A stretch of DNA of 64,000 nt from assembly GCF_003363155.1 (NCBI RefSeq), contig NZ_QRBE01000018.1, forward strand, positions 1-64,000, in the 5' to 3' direction. Of the stretch, positions 1 to 9,314 are shown piece after piece. The position numbers and the translations under genes are program-made. Every line of letters begins with the position of its first letter. The stretch's first letter is position 1. Source of the DNA: Dyella monticola. Its GTDB lineage: Bacteria; Pseudomonadota; Gammaproteobacteria; Xanthomonadales; Rhodanobacteraceae. Below the pieces are notes generated by a model. It did no database searches, was not told the origin of the DNA, and was given only the letters and a program-made list of their open reading frames with translations.

Positions 1-33
1 CTTCCATGCAAGAGTAGGTCACCGCCAGGGGCT
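1..33 (+). rRNA. rrf: 5S ribosomal RNA, 3' end (partial)
   Basis: The first bases contain CCATGCAAGAGTAGGTCACC followed by GCCAGGGG, which is the conserved 3' portion of bacterial 5S rRNA (compare CATGCGAGAGTAGG...GCCAGG in E. coli). The gene begins outside the window, so only its tail is visible. The mature 3' end is placed near base 33 by analogy and could shift by a few bases. It implies that an rRNA operon lies immediately to the left, read on the plus strand. Confidence 0.85.
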
Positions 34-42
34 TTATCCTAA

Positions 43-73
43 AAAACCCTCACCGAGTCCGGTGGGGGTTTTT
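43..73 (+). terminator. rho-independent terminator of the rRNA operon
   Basis: A stem of AAAACCCTCACCG (43-55) pairs with CGGTGGGGGTTTT (60-72), with one T-G wobble, around a 4-base loop, and runs into T residues. It sits about 10 bases after the 5S tail, the usual place for an rrn terminator. The A-rich left flank means it could also act on the opposite strand. Confidence 0.85.
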
Positions 74-400
74 GCTTTGGTGCGCCGGGTACATCCTCAA
101 CGACTCACCCCAGGGCCTTATCCTTAAAAACACCTTCCTTCGCCGGGAGTGCGCTTGATCACGGTTCTGGATGCGCAACGCACACATCCAGATGTGTGCC
201 TGCACGAATGCATCATGGCGACAAGGATCGGGCACAGTATGGAGCGCGCAGAAAGTTCGCAGGACTGGTTTCACTCATCCGGTAGCGCGTGTCGTCGCAC
301 CCGATGAGCAAGAACGATCATCCGCCTCACGAAGCCACTGTAGTTATCGCCTATGATGTGGCGCGGACCGTTCCACCGCTGTGCCTTCGAGGAGAACACC
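74..400. other. intergenic region between 5S rRNA and rhomboid gene
   Basis: No convincing gene. It holds a degenerate second copy of the 5S tail region at 105-134 and a short perfect inverted repeat, CACACATC/GATGTGTG with a 2-base loop, at 181-198. A TATGAT hexamer at 352-357 could be a -10 element for the rhomboid gene, but no good -35 box lies at the right distance. Confidence 0.5.
105..134 (+). repeat. degenerate copy of the 5S rRNA 3' tail and spacer
   Basis: The segment TCACCCCAGGGCCTTATCCT followed by TAAAAACACC matches bases 19-49 (the end of 5S rRNA plus the spacer before its terminator) with two single-base gaps and a few substitutions. It looks like the remnant of a tandem duplication of the operon end or of a second 5S gene. 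It is seen by eye only. Confidence 0.5.
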
Positions 401-1084
401 GTGTTTGTGAATGTGGAAACCCGTCGCCAGCCGCGCTTGCATTGGGCAGCGGCGCTACTGATTTCCATCTGCGTCGTTACCTTTATCGCGCTCTCCCTGA
501 TGCCGCCGCCGCAGCGCGTTACATTTCTGCTCGAATGGGGCACCGTCCCCGCCAACGTTTTCGACACCCATCAACCGATCTTGCAGCAGTTGAAGGATCC
601 GGCGCTTTTGCGTCTGGTCACCGCCATATTTATCCACGTTGCGTGGCTTCACTTGCTCAGCAACTTGCTGTTTCTGATGATTTTCGGTGTGCCGGCGGAG
701 CGGGCGCTTGGCTCAATCCGCTTTCTTATCCTGTTCCTGCTGGGTGGAGTGGTGGCCAATTTTGCCGGAGCGGTTTCCCTGGCCGGAGAGGTCAGGCCCA
801 TCATCGGGTGCAGCGGTGCAGTGTCTGCGGTACTGGGCGCATACGTGTCATTGTTTCCCCGCGCCCGCCTCGGGCTGGTATTGCCGCTAGGTTTCTACCT
901 GGAATTCGTGCGTGTTCCCGCTTTCCTACTGATCGGCATCTGGGCGCTGCTGCAGCTGCTTTTCAGCTATGTCGGCCCCAGTTACGGTGGTTACGCATGG
1001 TGGACCCATGTGGCAGGGTTTTTGTTCGGTGCGATCTTCGCGCTGTTGTCACGCAATGCGATCATGCGTCGCATGCGCCGGTAA
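401..1084 (+). CDS. rhomboid family intramembrane serine protease
   Basis: A polytopic membrane protein of 227 residues with about six hydrophobic segments. The rhomboid catalytic features are present: HLLSN at 84-88 in the second transmembrane helix, the nucleophile Ser138 in GCSG, and the general base His203 in WTHVAG. It should cleave transmembrane segments of other membrane proteins within the inner membrane; the substrate cannot be told from sequence. I chose the GTG at 401 because CGAGGAG lies 6-12 bases upstream; an ATG at 353 in the same frame would add 16 residues with no ribosome site. The next gene starts 9 bases after its stop, suggesting co-transcription. Confidence 0.85.
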   Translation: MFVNVETRRQPRLHWAAALLISICVVTFIALSLMPPPQRVTFLLEWGTVPANVFDTHQPILQQLKDPALLRLVTAIFIHVAWLHLLSNLLFLMIFGVPAERALGSIRFLILFLLGGVVANFAGAVSLAGEVRPIIGCSGAVSAVLGAYVSLFPRARLGLVLPLGFYLEFVRVPAFLLIGIWALLQLLFSYVGPSYGGYAWWTHVAGFLFGAIFALLSRNAIMRRMRR

Positions 1085-1093
1085 AATGACCCC

Positions 1094-1417
1094 ATGCGTA
1101 ATCAGAAACTTTATAAAGTCACCTTTCTCCATCTGGGCAAATGTTATGAGCTCTATGCTCGGCACGTCGCCTCCAGCGGCCTGTGGGGCTTCACCGAAGT
1201 CGGTGAGCTGGTGTTTGAGCCGGTTGGAGAAGGGCTCGTCGTCGACCCGACCGAAGAGCGCCTGCGCGAGGAGTTCAAGGACACGCGCGTATTGCACCTG
1301 CCCATGCAAGCCGTGATACGGATCGAGGAAGTGGACCGCAAAGGTGCTCTGGCCATCCGCGAGGCGGCGGACGGCCAAAAGGTTACGCCGTTTCCGATGC
1401 CTCCGCGCGGACGCTAG
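1094..1417 (+). CDS. DUF1820 family protein
   Basis: A soluble protein of 107 residues that matches the DUF1820 family of gammaproteobacterial proteins of unknown role. It opens with a YKVTFLHLGKCYELYARHV stretch, has alternating beta-like and acidic segments, and lacks a signal peptide or membrane helix. It follows the rhomboid gene by 9 bases. The last four bases (CTAG) are shared with the convergent amidotransferase gene, so the two stop codons overlap. No function is proposed. Confidence 0.75.
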   Translation: MRNQKLYKVTFLHLGKCYELYARHVASSGLWGFTEVGELVFEPVGEGLVVDPTEERLREEFKDTRVLHLPMQAVIRIEEVDRKGALAIREAADGQKVTPFPMPPRGR

Positions 1418-2142
1418 CGCGAAGCATGGCTGAGCCCATGATGCCTTGAGAACATCTTCAGCAAGCGTCTTGCGATCGGCGTCGCCGCCACTTGCCGGTA
1501 GGTGTGATGGGGATCGAACCCCTCGCGACGCATGTCCTGATGCTTGCGTTTGATGTATGCGCGCATGACATCGGCGTTGAATTCGGGGTGGAACTGTACG
1601 CTGATGGCATTCTTCCCGTAGCGGATCAAATGATGCGGATCGCGTTCTGAGCGGGCCAGCACTGTCGCGCCTTCAGGTATTTCCATGACGCTTTGTTCGT
1701 GCGTCGTGTGTGCTCGAAACTGCAGCGGAAGCGACGCAGCGAGAGAATCACCGGCTGCTTCCGGCAAGAGATCGATCGGCAGCGTGCCGATTTCACGGCC
1801 ACCAGGCAGATAATCGACGCGTCCGCCGAGCGCGTGCGCCATCAACTGATGGCCGTAGCACACACCAAGCAAGGGAAGGTCGACATCCATGGCATTGCGA
1901 ATCCACCCGGCCGTCTCCTCGCTCCACGGTGCGCGATCCGTCACCATGGCGGCCGAACCGGTGATCAATGCACCGCAGACCTCTTGCGGTGAAGGAAGGC
2001 GTTCTCCCGCCGCCACGTTCACCACGTGCAAGCGCCGCGGCGCAAGTTGCGCGCCAAGGCGAAACCAATGGGGGAAATCACCATGACGTGCCCGGATGCT
2101 ATCAGGGGCCTGGCCGGTGCGAATGATCAGAACGGGCTTCAT
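1414..2142 (-). CDS. class I glutamine amidotransferase (GMP synthase-like)
   Basis: A stand-alone type 1 glutamine amidotransferase domain of 242 residues. The nucleophilic Cys95 sits in GVCYGHQ and the His-Glu pair of the triad in HPEF (185-187). Enzymes of this group release ammonia from glutamine, or act as gamma-glutamyl hydrolases, for a partner substrate not evident here. I chose the ATG at 2142 (MKPVLII), which begins at the first beta strand of the fold; a TTG at 2181 overlapping the upstream stop would add 13 residues unlike the family. It lies about 35 bases downstream of the GspE-type gene on the same strand and may be co-transcribed with it. Confidence 0.8.
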   Translation of the reverse strand: MKPVLIIRTGQAPDSIRARHGDFPHWFRLGAQLAPRRLHVVNVAAGERLPSPQEVCGALITGSAAMVTDRAPWSEETAGWIRNAMDVDLPLLGVCYGHQLMAHALGGRVDYLPGGREIGTLPIDLLPEAAGDSLAASLPLQFRAHTTHEQSVMEIPEGATVLARSERDPHHLIRYGKNAISVQFHPEFNADVMRAYIKRKHQDMRREGFDPHHTYRQVAATPIARRLLKMFSRHHGLSHASR

Positions 2143-2177
2143 CGGATAATGCGGCTCGACAAACAAAAACGGGCGAC

Positions 2178-3995
2178 TCAAGTGCTTTCAATCTGCTCGA
2201 CCGGCGGCAACACGGTCAATACTTCCTGGACGGTGGTCAGTCCACGCGCCACTTGATCGGCCGCCGAAATCCGCAATGGCCGCAACCCTTCCTTTAGCGC
2301 TGCCTGACTAAAGCGGATGAGATCAAGCTGAGCGCCAATCAGGCCGCGCAAACGCGGGCTGAGCTGCATCATTTCGTAAACGCCGGTTCGACCAAAAAAA
2401 CCCGTGTGGCGGCATTCCAGACATCCGACCGGCTTGAACACACGATCGGGTACAGGAATCGACCAGCCATGTGTGAGCGCAGTCCATTCGTGCGGATCCT
2501 GCTGAGTCTCGCTCTTGCAGTGCGGACACAGCGTGCGCACCAGTCGCTGGGCAACCACGCCGGTGAGCGTGGATTGAATCAAATAGTGCGGAACGCCCAG
2601 GTCCAGCAGACGCGTCACTGCACTCGGCGCGTCATTGGTGTGCAAAGTAGACAACACCAAGTGGCCGGTCAATGAAGCCTGCACCGCCATCTGCGCGGTT
2701 TCCAGATCGCGAATTTCGCCCACCATGATGATGTCGGGGTCCTGGCGCAACAGCGTGCGCACACCGGCAGCAAAATCCAGGTCGATCGATGGCTGCACCT
2801 GCATCTGATTGAATTCGGGCGAGACCATTTCGATCGGGTCCTCGACCGTGCACACGTTGATGTCGGGTGTGGCTAGATGCTTGAGCGTGGAATACAGCGT
2901 CGTGGTTTTGCCCGAGCCGGTGGGGCCTGTCACCAGCACGATTCCGTGCGGACGTTCCACCATGCCTCGCCACAGCACATCTTCGGCGGGCGAAAGCCCA
3001 AGTTGCGAAAAATCCTTGGCGACGATATCCGGGTCGAAAATACGCATGACCACTTTTTCGCCGAACGCCGTGGGCATACTGGAAATGCGTAACTCCACCT
3101 CACGCCCGGACGTGGCACGTGTCTTGATGCGTCCATCTTGCGGGCGGCGCTTTTCGGCGACATCCATGCGCGAAAGAATCTTGATGCGTGACGTCACCGC
3201 CGTCATCACCGGTGGCGGCAGTTCGAACACCTTGTGCATCACACCGTCGATGCGGAAGCGCAAGAAACCTGCTTCGCGACGCGGCTCCAAATGGATGTCC
3301 GAAGCGCGTTGTTCGAAGGCGTACTGCAACAGCCAGTCAACGATGTGCACTACGTGCCTGTCGTCGGCGCCGACTTCACCCGCCTTGCCCAGCTCGAGCA
3401 ACTGTTCGAAATTCAGCAGCGCCGAAGAGTCATAGCCACTCTGGTTCTTGGCATCCTTGGCGAGCTGGATCGAGCGCTGGACGCCATAGAACTCTTGCAG
3501 ATAGCGATTAATGTCGATCGGGCTGGATACCACGCGGTGCACATCACGCCGCAACATCTGGGACAGATCCTTTGCCCAGGAATGATCAAAGGGTTCGGCG
3601 GTGGCAAAGGTCGCTTCACCGGGCGCGGCTGCGACCGGAAGAATGCGATGGCGTTGCGCGTAGGCGTGGCTCACTACCTGCGTAACGGTGGCCACATTGA
3701 TCTTCATCGGATCGATTTTCAGATATGGCAGCCCAGCCTGACCGGCCAGCCACTCGGTAAGGCCTTCCAGGCTGAGCGGACGCCCCGGGTCGCGCTGATT
3801 GGTGAGCTTGGCGTTGGCGATGATCACCAGCGGATTGAGCTCCACCGTACTACGGCCGGCGTGGTGACCTACGCGCAGTTGTTTGGCATCGTCAGCCAGC
3901 AGGAAACCGTCGACGACCAGCGCCGCCAGCACATCGTCCAGGGCGAGCCGGCCGCGTCGGCCCAGCATGGAGGCGATTTGTTGGGTTGCTGCCAT
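2178..3995 (-). CDS. GspE/PilB-family secretion ATPase (orphan)
   Basis: A 605-residue AAA-type ATPase of the type II secretion/type IV pilus superfamily. It has a T2SSE_N-like N-terminal region (about 15-170), ASDIHLEPR (231-239), Walker A GPTGSGKT (357-364), the Asp box around CTVEDP (382-387), Walker B DPDIIMVGEIRD (419-430) and a zinc-binding tetracysteine, C490-x2-C493 and C525-x2-C528, typical of GspE and PilB. Such enzymes are cytoplasmic hexameric motors for pilus or pseudopilus assembly. No pilin, gspF/pilC or secretin gene is nearby, so its partner platform must be encoded elsewhere. It is divergent from glyQS, with 86 bases between the start codons. It is not clear whether it serves secretion, pili or another machine. 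Confidence 0.85.
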   Translation of the reverse strand: MAATQQIASMLGRRGRLALDDVLAALVVDGFLLADDAKQLRVGHHAGRSTVELNPLVIIANAKLTNQRDPGRPLSLEGLTEWLAGQAGLPYLKIDPMKINVATVTQVVSHAYAQRHRILPVAAAPGEATFATAEPFDHSWAKDLSQMLRRDVHRVVSSPIDINRYLQEFYGVQRSIQLAKDAKNQSGYDSSALLNFEQLLELGKAGEVGADDRHVVHIVDWLLQYAFEQRASDIHLEPRREAGFLRFRIDGVMHKVFELPPPVMTAVTSRIKILSRMDVAEKRRPQDGRIKTRATSGREVELRISSMPTAFGEKVVMRIFDPDIVAKDFSQLGLSPAEDVLWRGMVERPHGIVLVTGPTGSGKTTTLYSTLKHLATPDINVCTVEDPIEMVSPEFNQMQVQPSIDLDFAAGVRTLLRQDPDIIMVGEIRDLETAQMAVQASLTGHLVLSTLHTNDAPSAVTRLLDLGVPHYLIQSTLTGVVAQRLVRTLCPHCKSETQQDPHEWTALTHGWSIPVPDRVFKPVGCLECRHTGFFGRTGVYEMMQLSPRLRGLIGAQLDLIRFSQAALKEGLRPLRISAADQVARGLTTVQEVLTVLPPVEQIEST

Positions 3996-4081
3996 GTCCG
4001 ACCCCTATTGCGCCCTGAAAAAACGGCGAAAAGATGCGCTGCGGCTATACTAACGCGCTTTACACTCAGGTTAGGAAAGAG

Positions 4082-4987
4082 ATGTCCGCGCCTACCTTCC
4101 AGGATGTGATCCAGACCCTCAACCGCTATTGGGGAGGCCAGGGTTGTGTGCTGCTGCAGCCGCTCGATACCGAGGTCGGCGCTGGCACGTTCCACCCGGC
4201 CACGTTCTTGCGCGCACTCGGTCCGGAACCGTGGGCGGCGGCCTATGTGCAGCCCTCACGACGCCCCACGGATGGTCGCTACGGCGAAAATCCCAACCGC
4301 TTGCAGCATTACTACCAATACCAGGTAGTGATGAAGCCGAACCCGGACAACATCCTGGAGCTGTACATCGGTTCGCTCAAGGAACTGGGCCTTGATCCGC
4401 AGGTGCACGATCTGCGTTTCGTGGAAGACAACTGGGAATCGCCCACTTTGGGCGCATGGGGCCTGGGCTGGGAGGTATGGCTCAACGGCATGGAAGTTAC
4501 CCAGTTCACTTACTTCCAGCAGGCCGGTGGCCTGGAATGCAGGCCGGTCACTGGCGAGATCACCTACGGCCTGGAACGCCTGGCGATGTATCTGCAAAAC
4601 GTGGACAACATTTACGACCTGATCTGGACCCAAGGCCCGCACGGAAAAGTCACCTACGGCGACGTGTTCCACCAAAACGAAGTAGAGCAAAGCACCTACA
4701 ATTTCGAGCACGCCAATGTAGCCGAACTGCTGCGTTGGTTCGATGTGTGCGAAAGCGAAGCCAACAAACTGATTGCAGTCGGGCTGCCACTGCCAGCGTA
4801 CGAGCAGGTCATGAAGGCCAGCCACACCTTCAACCTGCTCGATGCGCGCCGCGCCATCAGTGTCACCGAACGCCAGCGCTACATCCTGCGCGTGCGCACG
4901 CTTTCGCGCGGCGTGGCCGAGGCCTATGTCGCTCAACGCGAGAAACTCGGCTTTCCAGGTTTGAAGAAAAAGGAGCAGGCCGCATGA
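4082..4987 (+). CDS. glyQ: glycine--tRNA ligase alpha subunit
   Basis: Catalytic alpha subunit (301 residues) of the bacterial alpha2beta2 glycyl-tRNA synthetase, which charges tRNA-Gly with glycine in the cytoplasm. The sequence is highly conserved, starting with [20 protein letters not shown] and containing class II synthetase stretches such as [17 protein letters not shown] and the YFQQAGG and [12 protein letters not shown] segments. The start at 4082 is set by AGGAAAGAG immediately upstream; an in-frame ATG at 4034 would add 16 residues not found in the family. Its stop overlaps the glyS start as ATGA, so the subunits are translationally coupled. Confidence 0.97.
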   Translation: MSAPTFQDVIQTLNRYWGGQGCVLLQPLDTEVGAGTFHPATFLRALGPEPWAAAYVQPSRRPTDGRYGENPNRLQHYYQYQVVMKPNPDNILELYIGSLKELGLDPQVHDLRFVEDNWESPTLGAWGLGWEVWLNGMEVTQFTYFQQAGGLECRPVTGEITYGLERLAMYLQNVDNIYDLIWTQGPHGKVTYGDVFHQNEVEQSTYNFEHANVAELLRWFDVCESEANKLIAVGLPLPAYEQVMKASHTFNLLDARRAISVTERQRYILRVRTLSRGVAEAYVAQREKLGFPGLKKKEQAA

Positions 4988-7131
4988 GCGCCGCCAAGTC
5001 ATTGCTCATCGAACTGGGCACGGAAGAATTGCCGCCCAAGTCGCTGGACGAACTGGGTGCATCGTTTTTACGTGGCATCTGCGAAGGGTTGGGCAAGCGT
5101 GGCGTTGCCGCGCAGCTTGAACAGGCAACCTTGTATGTCACGCCGCGGCGTTTGGCCGTCCATATTCCCGAGGTTGCTGCTGCGCAGCCGGAGCAGTCGA
5201 CCGAACGTCGCGGGCCCGCCGTCAACGCGGCAGTGGATGCAGAGGGCAACCCCAGCAAGGCGCTGGTCGGTTTCGCGCAATCCTGCGGCGTCAATGTCGA
5301 GCAACTGGAAAAACTGGAGACGGATAAAGGCGCGTGGTTTGTCTATCGCACCGTCAAACCCGGTCAACCGGTGGCCACGTTGTTGCCGGAAATTATCGAG
5401 GAAGCCTTGAAAGGCCTTCCCATTCCCAAACCGATGCGCTGGGGCGATCACGGCTACACGTTCGTGCGCCCCGTGCATTGGCTGGTGATACTGCACGGTT
5501 CGGAAATCGTCGATGGCGACGTGCTTGGCTTGCACAGCGGGCGCAAGTCGCGCGGTCATCGCTTCATGCATCCGCAGCCGGTACATCTGGCTGATGCGGA
5601 CAGCTACGTTGATGCGTTGCGCATGGCCAAGGTGTTGGCCGATCCAATGGAGCGCCGGCAACGCATCCGCGACGACGTCGCGCGCGTGGCCAAGGAGACC
5701 GGTGGTGCGCCTCGGCTCGACGACGCACTGCTCGACGAAATCGCCAACCTTACCGAGTGGCCGGCAGCTATTGCCTGCACGTTCGACCGGGAATTTCTCA
5801 AAGTGCCGCCTGAAGCATTGGTCACTACGATGGAGGCCAATCAGAAATTCGTGCCGGTGTTCGATGCGCGCGGCAAGCTCACCGAACATTTCATCGGGAT
5901 CGCCAACATCGACAGCAAACAGCCGGGCGAAATCCGCAAGGGTTACGAGCGCGTGATACGTCCGCGGTTTGCCGATGCGAAATTCTTCTGGGACGAAGAT
6001 CTCAAGACACCGTTGGCGAGCTATCAGGATGCGCTGAAAAACGTCACCTACCAGCAGGCGCTCGGCAGCCTGTGGGACAAGAGCGTGCGCGTCGCCGAAC
6101 TGGCACGCATCGTTGCCAATCGGGTTGACGTGGACGCAGGCTTGTCCACGCGCGCCGCGGCGCTGGCCAAATGCGATCTGCTCACGCGCATGGTCGGCGA
6201 ATTCCCCGAATTGCAAGGCGTGATGGGCCGCTATTACGCGTTGCACGACAACGAGCCTGTCGACGTTGCCGACGCGTTGGACAGCGTGTATCAGCCACGT
6301 TTCGCCGGCGACACGATCGCTGCCGGCAAGATTGGGCAGGTGCTTGCCGTTGCCGAGCGGGTGGATAGCCTCGCCGGCATTTTTGCCGTGGGCCTGAAGC
6401 CTAGCGGCAACAAGGACCCGTTCGCCTTGCGCCGGGCTGCCCTCGGCCTGGCGCGTACTTTGATCGAAGGCGGGCTCGAACTGGACCATAAGGCGCTTTT
6501 CACCGAAGCGCTGGAATTGCTACCGGAAACCGCGCTCGCCGCCGGCCTCAAACCGGCGAAAGATGGCAAGATTCCCGCGTTGGATGCAGGCCAGCGCCGC
6601 TGCGCGCTGGTGGCTGAACTGAGCGAGTTCATGCTCGAGCGCCTGCGCGGTTATTACGCGGAAAAAGGCTTCACCACCGAACAATACGAGGCCGTGCTGG
6701 CCGTTGCGCCAATCAGCCTGGTCGATTTCGACCATCGCCTGCGCGCCGTGGTCGAATTCGGGCGACAACCCGAAGCGGCTAGCCTCGCCGCTGCAAACAA
6801 GCGCGTGGCCAACATCCTGCGCAAGCAACAGGAAGAGCAGGGTGCTCACAGCCTTGTCGCGCATGTCGATCCCGCGCACTTCGAGGAAAGCGCCGAACAC
6901 GCACTCGCGCGAGCATTGGAGGCGGCGCAGACCGATACTGCCGCCGCACTGCAACGTCGCGATTACGCAGCCGTGCTCGTGCGTCTTGCTGCCTTACAGG
7001 CACCGGTCGATGCATTCTTCGATCACGTGCTGGTCAACGTTGAGAACCCCGTCGTGCGCGCGAACCGCCTCGCCTTGCTCGGGCAACTCAAAGCGCAGTT
7101 CACGGCCATCGCCGATATCGCGCGCCTGTAA
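4984..7131 (+). CDS. glyS: glycine--tRNA ligase beta subunit
   Basis: Beta subunit of glycyl-tRNA synthetase, 715 residues, close to the usual length of about 690. It begins [20 protein letters not shown], the standard beta-subunit opening, and carries conserved stretches such as [31 protein letters not shown] and [15 protein letters not shown]. It supplies tRNA recognition (HD-like and anticodon-binding parts) and is needed with GlyQ for activity. The ATG at 4984 overlaps the glyQ stop codon. A rho-independent terminator follows 18 bases after the stop, closing a two-gene operon. Confidence 0.97.
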   Translation: MSAAKSLLIELGTEELPPKSLDELGASFLRGICEGLGKRGVAAQLEQATLYVTPRRLAVHIPEVAAAQPEQSTERRGPAVNAAVDAEGNPSKALVGFAQSCGVNVEQLEKLETDKGAWFVYRTVKPGQPVATLLPEIIEEALKGLPIPKPMRWGDHGYTFVRPVHWLVILHGSEIVDGDVLGLHSGRKSRGHRFMHPQPVHLADADSYVDALRMAKVLADPMERRQRIRDDVARVAKETGGAPRLDDALLDEIANLTEWPAAIACTFDREFLKVPPEALVTTMEANQKFVPVFDARGKLTEHFIGIANIDSKQPGEIRKGYERVIRPRFADAKFFWDEDLKTPLASYQDALKNVTYQQALGSLWDKSVRVAELARIVANRVDVDAGLSTRAAALAKCDLLTRMVGEFPELQGVMGRYYALHDNEPVDVADALDSVYQPRFAGDTIAAGKIGQVLAVAERVDSLAGIFAVGLKPSGNKDPFALRRAALGLARTLIEGGLELDHKALFTEALELLPETALAAGLKPAKDGKIPALDAGQRRCALVAELSEFMLERLRGYYAEKGFTTEQYEAVLAVAPISLVDFDHRLRAVVEFGRQPEAASLAAANKRVANILRKQQEEQGAHSLVAHVDPAHFEESAEHALARALEAAQTDTAAALQRRDYAAVLVRLAALQAPVDAFFDHVLVNVENPVVRANRLALLGQLKAQFTAIADIARL

Positions 7132-7149
7132 TACGAGACATCAAAATAG

Positions 7150-7176
7150 ACACGGCAGCGATGGCTGCCGTGTTTT
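7150..7176 (+). terminator. rho-independent terminator after glyQS
   Basis: A perfect 10-base stem, ACACGGCAGC (7150-7159) and GCTGCCGTGT (7164-7173), with loop GATG is followed by TTTTGT. It lies 18 bases after glyS and also between convergent genes, so it may serve the XRE gene as well. Confidence 0.85.
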
Positions 7177-7197
7177 GTAAGGTATTTACGCTAAATC

Positions 7198-7770
7198 TTA
7201 AGAAGTAAGCCGATTAGCCGGACGGCCTTTCAACCGTTCCACCAAACGATGGTTGAATGCCACCATCGCCGCGGCATCCACGTCATTGCCGCCCGGACCG
7301 AGGATGTCGTAGAGCTCGGCCAGCATGTCGGAATTTTCGGCCAGGGTCAGATGGCTATCGGCCAGATCCAGCTCCGATTGCAGGATGCGCAAGGCGGTGT
7401 TCAACCGCTGCACGTCCATGCCACCGGCCTCCAGCGTATCGGCGGCGGTGCGCAGTTTAGACCGATGGCGCGCCGCAAGTGCTTCGGCGTTGGTACCGCT
7501 GACGTCGTCTGGAATGATGACGCTGGGATCAAGCATCGATCCTTCGCCGGCCACCAGCCAAACCAGGGAAATCCCCAAGGTGCGCGCCAGAGTGACGCAA
7601 CGGGCGCGGGAGGGGTCGGTGTTACCGTCCCGCCAACTGCGCACGACGCCTTCCGAAAAACCGCACATGCGGGCGATTTCCGTAACGCTGCCGACGCGTT
7701 GGATCAGCACTTTTATGCGGTCGGCGAAGGTAGAGATGGGCTCGGGGGACGTATGGGTTTGCAGATTCAT
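7198..7770 (-). CDS. XRE-family transcriptional regulator
   Basis: A 190-residue protein with an N-terminal helix-turn-helix of the XRE/Cro type at about residues 17-75 (FADRIKVLIQRVGSVTEIAR, then a second helix FSEGVVRSWRDGNTDPSRAR). The C-terminal half is mostly helical with an acidic, leucine-rich stretch, has no peptidase motif of the CI/LexA kind and resembles no effector domain I recognise. It probably binds DNA as a dimer. The long upstream non-coding region contains direct repeats and a palindrome that could be its operators. Target genes are unknown; the divergent lipoprotein gene is a candidate. Confidence 0.8.
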   Translation of the reverse strand: MNLQTHTSPEPISTFADRIKVLIQRVGSVTEIARMCGFSEGVVRSWRDGNTDPSRARCVTLARTLGISLVWLVAGEGSMLDPSVIIPDDVSGTNAEALAARHRSKLRTAADTLEAGGMDVQRLNTALRILQSELDLADSHLTLAENSDMLAELYDILGPGGNDVDAAAMVAFNHRLVERLKGRPANRLTS

Positions 7771-8317
7771 CGCAAAATTCCGCAGTGGGGTCTGGCATCT
7801 GCCGGCGAGTTTTCACCGGACCGGTTCTTCTTGTAGGTCAAGCGACCGTTACGCGATCCGTGGGGAGCGTAAAGTTTTGTGAGGCTTCGTATAAATCTGT
7901 GAAGCTAGGTCAGGCTACAAGTCAGTCTTTGCCGCACAAACGCGTCAGTTTGTCGAGGGTTGACACACTAGGCCTTTAGTAAGGCAAGAAACTACGGCTG
8001 CACGACACCTGCGCTGGGCTCAATGATGCGGAGTCCGGCATCAACGGTACCCGGCCCTGCCCATCGCAAGCCTTTCGCGTAGGCCTTCATGAACTTTCAG
8101 GTACAGGTTCGCCGTTGCCGAAGCCGGCTACCGGGTTGTATTAAAGCGGTGAAAACTTACGAAATGCGGCAATACATACGCCAGCGAATGGTGTCTTCAC
8201 CTTGTTGACTTTTCCGTGATGGGACTTTGGGCTATTCTCTGAGGCTCCCCCGCGTTTGTTTGCGAAGCAGTGTGTTCGGCAGACATCGCGTCCGATACGT
8301 TCAATCCGAGGTTTCTC
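7771..8317. other. 547-base intergenic region between divergent XRE and lipoprotein genes
   Basis: No open frame here looks like a gene. Features seen are a palindrome ACCGGACCGGT at 7815-7825 close to the XRE start; two direct repeats, TGTGAGGCT (7879-7887) and TGTGAAGCT (7899-7907), spaced 20 bases, about two helical turns; and TTGACA at about 7960 and TTGACT at about 8205, of which neither has a well-spaced -10 box. It looks like a control region serving both flanking genes. Confidence 0.45.
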
Positions 8318-9172
8318 ATGCGCAGCGTTGTTTGGTCGCTGATGACAGTGGCAGCGGTTGCATTAGCCGGCTGCAATAATTCTTCGAATCCGTCGTCGTC
8401 GACTGACAATGGATCGGAGGCACCGCAAGGTCCGGCGCATAGCGTTACCGGTACCATCTCACTTCGCGGCGGCATTGCGCCCTCGGCGCAGGACAAGCTC
8501 GATATCAGCATCGTCGACGTGACGGCCCAGGGCTCCACCCCGCTCGCGACCAAGACGATCGCGCCGGCCACGACGTTCCCGATGACGTTCGAGCTGGATT
8601 TCAATCCGGCCAACGTGGCAACCAACGACCTGTACATCGTGCAGGCCGAACTGACCGACGGCGATCGCCACTACACCATGCCGCTGCAGGCACCGGTGCT
8701 CACCAAGGGCAATCCGTCAACCAACGTGTCGATCGAGTTGTCCCCCGAGCAGACACCTGGCGAAAAAATGCTTGTCGCCTTCCAGGGTGTGCAAAAGCAG
8801 ATCGGTGGCATGAAGCGCACCGCCGGCACCAAACTTGAGAAGGATTCATCGCTTGCATGGCAGGTGTTCCGCGAAGACGGCCAGGTGAAGTTCATCCGTG
8901 AGCTGGTCGATTACGGCGATAAGGGCTTCACCAGCACGGACTACGCCTACAAGGACGGCAAGCCGTGGGTGGTAGAGCAGCAGAAGAAGCCCAGCCAGGG
9001 CGCCAAGCCTACCTCGGTGGATACCGCCGGTTGGGGTGACGACGGCTCGCTGGTATTGAAGACGCACGACGCCGGTGGCACCACCAGCACGTTGAGCGAC
9101 GATGATGCCGCGAACCTGCAACAGCAGGCCAAGGACACTCTGAATATGGCGACGGGCGGCAAGGGCAAGTAA
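8318..9172 (+). CDS. YbaY-family lipoprotein
   Basis: A lipoprotein of 284 residues. The start MRSVVWSLMTVAAVALAGC carries a type II signal peptide with lipobox LAGC, so the mature protein begins at Cys19. A Ser/Asn-rich linker follows, then a beta-rich domain (about 40-150) with VTGTISLRGG and LDISIVDVTAQG segments typical of YbaY/YscW-type lipoproteins, then a second region rich in charged and aromatic residues (170-230) that I do not recognise. It should be anchored in the outer or inner membrane facing the periplasm. The start is supported by GAGG 7-10 bases upstream. A terminator follows the stop. Confidence 0.75.
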   Translation: MRSVVWSLMTVAAVALAGCNNSSNPSSSTDNGSEAPQGPAHSVTGTISLRGGIAPSAQDKLDISIVDVTAQGSTPLATKTIAPATTFPMTFELDFNPANVATNDLYIVQAELTDGDRHYTMPLQAPVLTKGNPSTNVSIELSPEQTPGEKMLVAFQGVQKQIGGMKRTAGTKLEKDSSLAWQVFREDGQVKFIRELVDYGDKGFTSTDYAYKDGKPWVVEQQKKPSQGAKPTSVDTAGWGDDGSLVLKTHDAGGTTSTLSDDDAANLQQQAKDTLNMATGGKGK

Positions 9173-9199
9173 GCCGCGCTTCGTTCAAACGATTCGTTC

Positions 9200-9231
9200 A
9201 AAAAAAGCCGCCCAACCGGGCGGCTTTTTTG
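9200..9231. terminator. bidirectional rho-independent terminator
   Basis: AAAAAAGCCGCCC and GGGCGGCTTTTTT form a strong stem around a short AACC loop, with A and T runs on the two sides. It lies between the convergent lipoprotein gene (stop 9172) and the autotransporter gene (stop 9315) and should terminate transcripts from both. Confidence 0.9.
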
Positions 9232-9314
9232 TGCTGGGTAACGGCGGTGGAGAAGGGCGCAGCTCCGGCGTCTTCTGCAAAACGGACTGCGCCCCTGCCT
9301 GAGTGGGACGTGGC

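Noticed and set aside
289-1089. 266-codon frame over the rhomboid gene
   Set aside because: It runs in another frame over the whole rhomboid gene, is Arg/Ala-rich, and has no family features; it is an effect of high GC content.
1502-1528. tRNA-like T arm GGGGTTCGATCCCC on the minus strand
   Set aside because: It lies inside the amidotransferase coding frame (EGFDPHH), and no acceptor stem or anticodon arm is found around it.
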